This document shows positions 61,068-64,000 of a stretch of 64,000 nucleotides of DNA, piece by piece. The position numbers and the translations under genes are program-made. Below the pieces are notes generated by a model that was given only the letters and a program-made list of their open reading frames with translations, was not told the DNA's origin and made no database searches. Numbering within the stretch: the stretch's first letter is position 1; each line of letters begins with the position of its first letter. The DNA lies in NCBI RefSeq assembly GCF_000720425.1, contig NZ_JOAJ01000003.1, positions 775,199 through 839,198 of the forward strand, written 5' to 3'. The stretch is from Nocardia rhamnosiphila NBRC 108938 (lineage in GTDB: Bacteria > Actinomycetota > Actinomycetes > Mycobacteriales > Mycobacteriaceae).

Positions 61068-61104
61068 TTGACATTTTTATGACGACCAGTCTACTTTTTT
61101 CCTC
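61068..61104 (+). promoter_or_regulatory. Promoter with embedded LmrA/YxaF-type operator, TetR gene
   Basis: TTGACA (61068-61073), 18-base spacer, TACTTT (61092-61097); transcript start falls on ATG 61105. The spacer and -10 contain GACGACCAGTCTAC (61081-61094), close to the LmrA/YxaF box core TAGACCAGTC. The position implies autorepression and a leaderless mRNA. Confidence 0.7.
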
Positions 61105-61659
61105 ATGGGCGCCAAAGGAGCCGAGACCCGGCAGCGAATGATCGAGGCGACCCGGCACTCGATCGAGCGCCAGGGCTACTTCGGCACCGGACTGAACCAG
61201 ATCCTCACCGAGAGCGGCACTCCGCGGGGTTCGCTGTACTTCCACTTCCCCGGCGGTAAAGACGAACTGGTCGCCGCGGCCGTCACCCAGACCTCCGGAC
61301 TGGTCGACGCGGCACTCGACGCGGCCGACCTCACCGATCCGGCCGGTGCGGTCGCCGGGCTGATCACCCTGCTCGGCGAGCGGCTCGAGGCCTCCGGCTG
61401 GGAGAACGGATGCCCGGTCGCCACCGTCGCATTGGAGGTCGCGGGGACGAACGACGCGGTCCAGCGGGCGTGCGCCCAGGTGTACGCGCGCTGGACCGAG
61501 GCGCTGCGCATCATTCTGCGGACCGCCGGATATCGCGATGCCGATGATCTCGCGGTCTCCCTGCTCGCGCTGGTCGAGGGCGCACTGCTGCTCGCCCGGA
61601 CCCACCGCAGCCGCGATCCGCTGGATCGGGCCGCGCGCGTCGCCCGCACCCTGCTCTGA
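61105..61659 (+). CDS. TetR regulator of the LmrA/YxaF type
   Basis: A 184-residue TetR protein. The HTH (E-A-T-R-H-S-I-E-R-Q-G-Y, then L-N-Q-I-L-T-E-S-G-T-P-R-G-S-L-Y-F-H-F-P-G-G-K) is the LmrA/YxaF variant with P-G-G-K in the wing. The C-terminal domain has G-C-P-V-A-T-V-A-L-E and L-V-E-G-A-L-L-L-A-R-T, also family typical. Its boxes lie in its own promoter (61081-61094) and in front of the fused enzyme gene (61702-61713), 68 bases downstream, so it likely represses both. Confidence 0.9.
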   Translation: MGAKGAETRQRMIEATRHSIERQGYFGTGLNQILTESGTPRGSLYFHFPGGKDELVAAAVTQTSGLVDAALDAADLTDPAGAVAGLITLLGERLEASGWENGCPVATVALEVAGTNDAVQRACAQVYARWTEALRIILRTAGYRDADDLAVSLLALVEGALLLARTHRSRDPLDRAARVARTLL

Positions 61660-61701
61660 CTCCCGTTCCATGCAAGGATTTCGGCATCTTCACAAAATAT
61701 G

Positions 61702-61713
61702 TAGACCAGTCTA
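61702..61713 (+). promoter_or_regulatory. LmrA/YxaF-type operator before the fused enzyme gene
   Basis: TAGACCAGTCTA, a palindromic box 14 bases before ATG 61728, sharing GACCAGTCTA with the box in front of the TetR gene. Repressor binding here would block transcription of the fusion gene from an internal promoter. Confidence 0.7.
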
Positions 61714-61727
61714 GTTAGGAAGTGGAT

Positions 61728-63476
61728 ATGAGTACTCCCGACACCGTCGTCTTCGGGGCGGCGGGATTCATCGGCCGCGCCCTCGTCGCCCGGCTGCTAC
61801 AGCAGGGCCACACCGTCGCCGCGGCGGTCCGCCCCGGGACCGAGGCACGGCTGCTGTCCTGGCTGGACAACCGGGATCTCGACCGGGAGCGGCTCACCGT
61901 ACTCGGCTGCGATATCACCGATCCCGGCCTCGGCGCCCTGGGCGCGGCACCATTGGACGACGTACGCGATGTCTACAACTGCGCCGCGCGGTTCTCCTTC
62001 GGGCTCGATCCCGCGGCGGCCCGCGCGGTGAACCTCGACGGCGCCCTTCACGTACTGCACTGGTCCGCCGGCCGCCCGCGGCTGCGCCGGCTCGTCCACA
62101 TCACCGGCTACCGGGTCACCGTGCCGGAATCCGCCGAGCACGACTACGCCGTCGGCGCCTACGGCGCCTCCAAATTCGAAGCGGACGCGGTGCTGCGCGA
62201 ACAGGCCGCGGCCGCCGCGGTCCCGCTGACCGTCGCGAATCCGAGCACCGTCGTCGGGCCCGGTCAGTACATCGGCCTGGCCGAACTCGTCCGCGATCTG
62301 TGGCACGGCGCACTGCCCGCGCTGCCCGGCAACGCGGAGACTCTGCTCCCGATCCTGGACCTGGACTACTTCGTCGATTTCCTGACTCTGCTCCCGCGGC
62401 AACCGGATACCGCCGGCCGTTCCTACACCGTTCTCGACCCGGCCAGTCCGCCGCTCCCGGAACTGATCGGGCTGCTGGCCCGGCATATGCACGTCCGCGC
62501 GCCGCGCCTCACCCTCCCCGTAGGCCTGGTGGCGCGCCTGCCCCGCCGGCTGACCGGGGTGGACCCCGAACGCCTGGCCTTCATCTCCGGCGATCGCTAC
62601 GACACCTCCGCCGCCGACGCGGTGGCCGCGCGCGCCGGGCTCACCCACCCCGCGGCCGAAACCGTGCTCCGGGACTGGGCGGATCACCTGGTGAGCACCC
62701 GATTCGGCGCCACCGAAGCCGATCCCACCGCGGGCTTCGACCGCGGGCTCTGGGTCTCCGGCGAACGGCACACGCCGGAATACGTCCTCCTGCACGGACT
62801 TCCGACCGACAGCGAAGCCTGGCGCGAGGTCCGTGGCATGCTCGACGCCCGCACTCTCGCCGCCGACCTCCCCGGCCTGGGCCGGTCCGCGCCGCAGCCG
62901 GCCGGGCCGGACAGGTGGCTCGACGAGCTCTTGGCGCCGGTCGCCGGCCGCCCGGTGCTGGTGGGCCATTCCTTCGGCTGTGTGCCGGTACTCCGATACG
63001 CCGCCGCCCATCCCGACCGCGTCGCGGGCGTGGTCCTGGTGGCCCCGGCCTTCCTGCAGAGCGGCGGCTCCCGCCTCGCCCGCACCCCGGTCGCCACCGC
63101 GCTGCTGCGCCGCCTGCGGCCCGAACGACTGGCCGCGCTCCTGGAGATCCCGGCGGGCCCGGCGGCGGAGAGCGCGAGCGCGAACCTGCACCGCCCCGGA
63201 GTGGCCCGCCGCACGGTCGCGGCGCTACGCGCCGCCGGCAGGCCGGATGCCCGCGCGACCGCCCGCCGCCTCCTCGACGAACTGCGCGTGCCGGTCCATC
63301 TGGTGACCGGGTCCGGCGATCCGCTGACCACCGCGGTCACCGCCCCGGTCACCGAGATCGCGGGCGCCGGTCATTATCCGCAACTCACCCATCCCGAACA
63401 GGTCGCCCGGATTCTCGATTCGGCCCGGAGGGATTTCGCGGACAGCACCCGCCGGGCGACGGCCCCGGGCCGGTAA
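61728..63476 (+). CDS. Fusion of extended SDR reductase/epimerase and alpha/beta-hydrolase
   Basis: A 582-residue two-domain protein. Residues 1-325 are an extended SDR: G-A-A-G-F-I-G near 10-16, Y-G-A-S-K at 145-149, and N-P-S-T-V-V-G-P-G near 171-179. Residues 350-570 are an alpha/beta-hydrolase: L-L-H-G near 354, nucleophile elbow G-H-S-F-G with Ser415, Asp531 in S-G-D-P, and His549 in G-A-G-H-Y. Both catalytic sets look complete. The fusion suggests reduction of a substrate and hydrolysis of an ester, or the reverse. GGAAG is the ribosome site for ATG 61728. It is controlled with the LmrA-type TetR. Confidence 0.88.
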   Translation: MSTPDTVVFGAAGFIGRALVARLLQQGHTVAAAVRPGTEARLLSWLDNRDLDRERLTVLGCDITDPGLGALGAAPLDDVRDVYNCAARFSFGLDPAAARAVNLDGALHVLHWSAGRPRLRRLVHITGYRVTVPESAEHDYAVGAYGASKFEADAVLREQAAAAAVPLTVANPSTVVGPGQYIGLAELVRDLWHGALPALPGNAETLLPILDLDYFVDFLTLLPRQPDTAGRSYTVLDPASPPLPELIGLLARHMHVRAPRLTLPVGLVARLPRRLTGVDPERLAFISGDRYDTSAADAVAARAGLTHPAAETVLRDWADHLVSTRFGATEADPTAGFDRGLWVSGERHTPEYVLLHGLPTDSEAWREVRGMLDARTLAADLPGLGRSAPQPAGPDRWLDELLAPVAGRPVLVGHSFGCVPVLRYAAAHPDRVAGVVLVAPAFLQSGGSRLARTPVATALLRRLRPERLAALLEIPAGPAAESASANLHRPGVARRTVAALRAAGRPDARATARRLLDELRVPVHLVTGSGDPLTTAVTAPVTEIAGAGHYPQLTHPEQVARILDSARRDFADSTRRATAPGR

Positions 63477-63503
63477 TCGGGCTGGTCCGGCCGGGCCGCA
63501 TCC

Positions 63504-63659
63504 GCGCAGTCCGGCCCGCACCTGCCGGATCTGCTCGGCCACCGCCTCGGGGGTCTTGTACCCGGCCGCCGGAAATCCCGGTCCGCCCGCTTCCCCGACG
63601 CGCACCACCGATTCCGGCGTCGAGGACCCACCCGTCATCGGCGCCGCCACTATCGGCAC
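63504..63659 (-). pseudogene. Nitronate monooxygenase remnant (N-terminal)
   Basis: From GTG 63659 (leftward) about 52 residues match the N-terminus of nitronate monooxygenases: V-P-I-V-A-A-P-M-T-G-G-S-S-T-P-E, then E-A-G-G-P-G-F-P-A-A-G-Y-K-T-P-E-A-V-A-E-Q-I-R-Q-V-R. The family normally runs on for about 300 residues with the FMN site; here the similarity ends at once. A truncated relic. Confidence 0.65.
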
Positions 63660-63899
63660 GGCCGGGCGACAGCCATGGACGCCGGCGCGGCAGCCGACCC
63701 CGGCACATCTCCTCGGTGCGCGGCGTCCGCGGCGGCGGGTGGATCGCTCCTCGGCCTGCTGTGCGAATCGGGCAGCGCGACCCGACCGGCCCCTGGCCGA
63801 CCGGCAGCGCTGGATGGCATGGCCGGCCCCGCTACCGCCGCAGCCGGAGGGTCCCTGGATCGATCGCCGCCGACCCTGCAGGCGATCCGACCCGGGCAC

Positions 63900-63944
63900 G
63901 TACGACCGGCGATCGGTGGCCGGGCCACCGATCGCCGGTCGTAC
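63900..63944. terminator. 22-bp perfect hairpin near the right edge
   Basis: A 22-base arm (63900-63921) and its exact complement (63923-63944) around one base. It begins 12 bases beyond the stop codon of a leftward frame at the window edge, so it is probably that gene's terminator. No T-run is present. Confidence 0.7.
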
Positions 63945-63955
63945 CTATCGATTCC

Positions 63956-64000
63956 TCATCGCGACAGCGAATCGCGCAACGCGGTCACACCCGCCCGGCG
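63956..64000 (-). CDS. C-terminal end of a gene cut by the window edge
   Basis: The leftward frame at the right edge encodes 14 residues (G-V-T-A-L-R-D-S-L-S-R at the end) and stops at 63956. Its position directly before a strong hairpin terminator and its composition suggest the 3' end of a real gene. The family cannot be told. Confidence 0.4.
   Translation of the reverse strand, partial: RRAGVTALRDSLSR

Overview
The window is a high-GC actinobacterial chromosome segment, most consistent with Nocardia or a close relative in the Mycobacteriales. The reasons are class Ib ribonucleotide reductase genes (nrdF, nrdHIE), EspG/ESX-type secretion genes with a DUF3558 lipoprotein, F420-type (LLM, Ddn-like) and mycofactocin-type (SDR) oxidoreductases, a mycothiol-dependent isomerase-like protein, a ChoD-type cholesterol oxidase, a WhiJ-like/DUF397 pair and many TetR regulators. 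No rRNA, tRNA, CRISPR array, intact transposon or prophage was seen. Several promoters place the predicted transcription start on the start codon, which suggests leaderless mRNAs.

Layout. 1-3.3 kb: end of a siderophore-binding protein, an intradiol-dioxygenase-like lipoprotein, a small membrane protein, and nrdF with a strong terminator. 3.4-5.4 kb: a three-gene nitrile hydratase/thiocyanate hydrolase-like operon. 5.5-8.1 kb: MerR and WYL regulators and a DinB-like protein. 8.1-8.7 kb: two gene remnants. 8.8-10.2 kb: an SDR and a Ddn-like F420 enzyme. 10.3-12.4 kb: XRE/DUF397 pair and two hypotheticals. 12.4-15.6 kb: ESX-type substrate/chaperone/lipoprotein locus. 15.9-22.2 kb: FGE-like protein, mgtE with an Arg/Pro-rich upstream ORF, MerR/membrane protein operon, HAD-like protein, LLM enzyme. 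22.3-26.3 kb: a VapBC-type module and nrdHIE. 26.5-30 kb: FMN reductase/TetR divergon, nadE, ECF41 sigma factor.

30-35 kb: molybdenum cofactor locus, with moaD-moaA on one strand and moeA, a moaC-mogA fusion and moaE on the other, converging on a G3E (COG0523) GTPase. 35.6-43.2 kb: secreted protein, hotdog protein, ProP-like MFS transporter under a CRP/GlxR-type site, ChoD-like oxidase, PhoD phosphatase and envelope proteins. 43.6-51.3 kb: SDR, TetR, double-hotdog protein, acyl-CoA dehydrogenase, an orphan conservon-type P450 lacking E-x-x-R, and an APH-like kinase, together resembling lipid or xenobiotic metabolism. 51.5-56.6 kb: orphan RHH antitoxin-like protein, TetR with a SnoaL-like/HMA operon, MocR/EamA divergon and a paired SMR transporter. 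56.6-64 kb: ferredoxin-type reductase, internally deleted Baeyer-Villiger monooxygenase, Nudix protein, DapB-like reductase, an LmrA/YxaF-type TetR with its operator in front of itself and of an SDR-alpha/beta-hydrolase fusion, a nitronate monooxygenase remnant and a long hairpin.

The best candidates for undescribed biology are the three-gene nitrile hydratase-like operon (claw C-S-L-C-S-C preceded by an extra Cys), the LmrA-type regulon with its fused enzyme, the mgtE leader ORF, and the TetR/SnoaL/metal-chaperone operon. Functional statements rest on motif recognition by eye; no database search was run.
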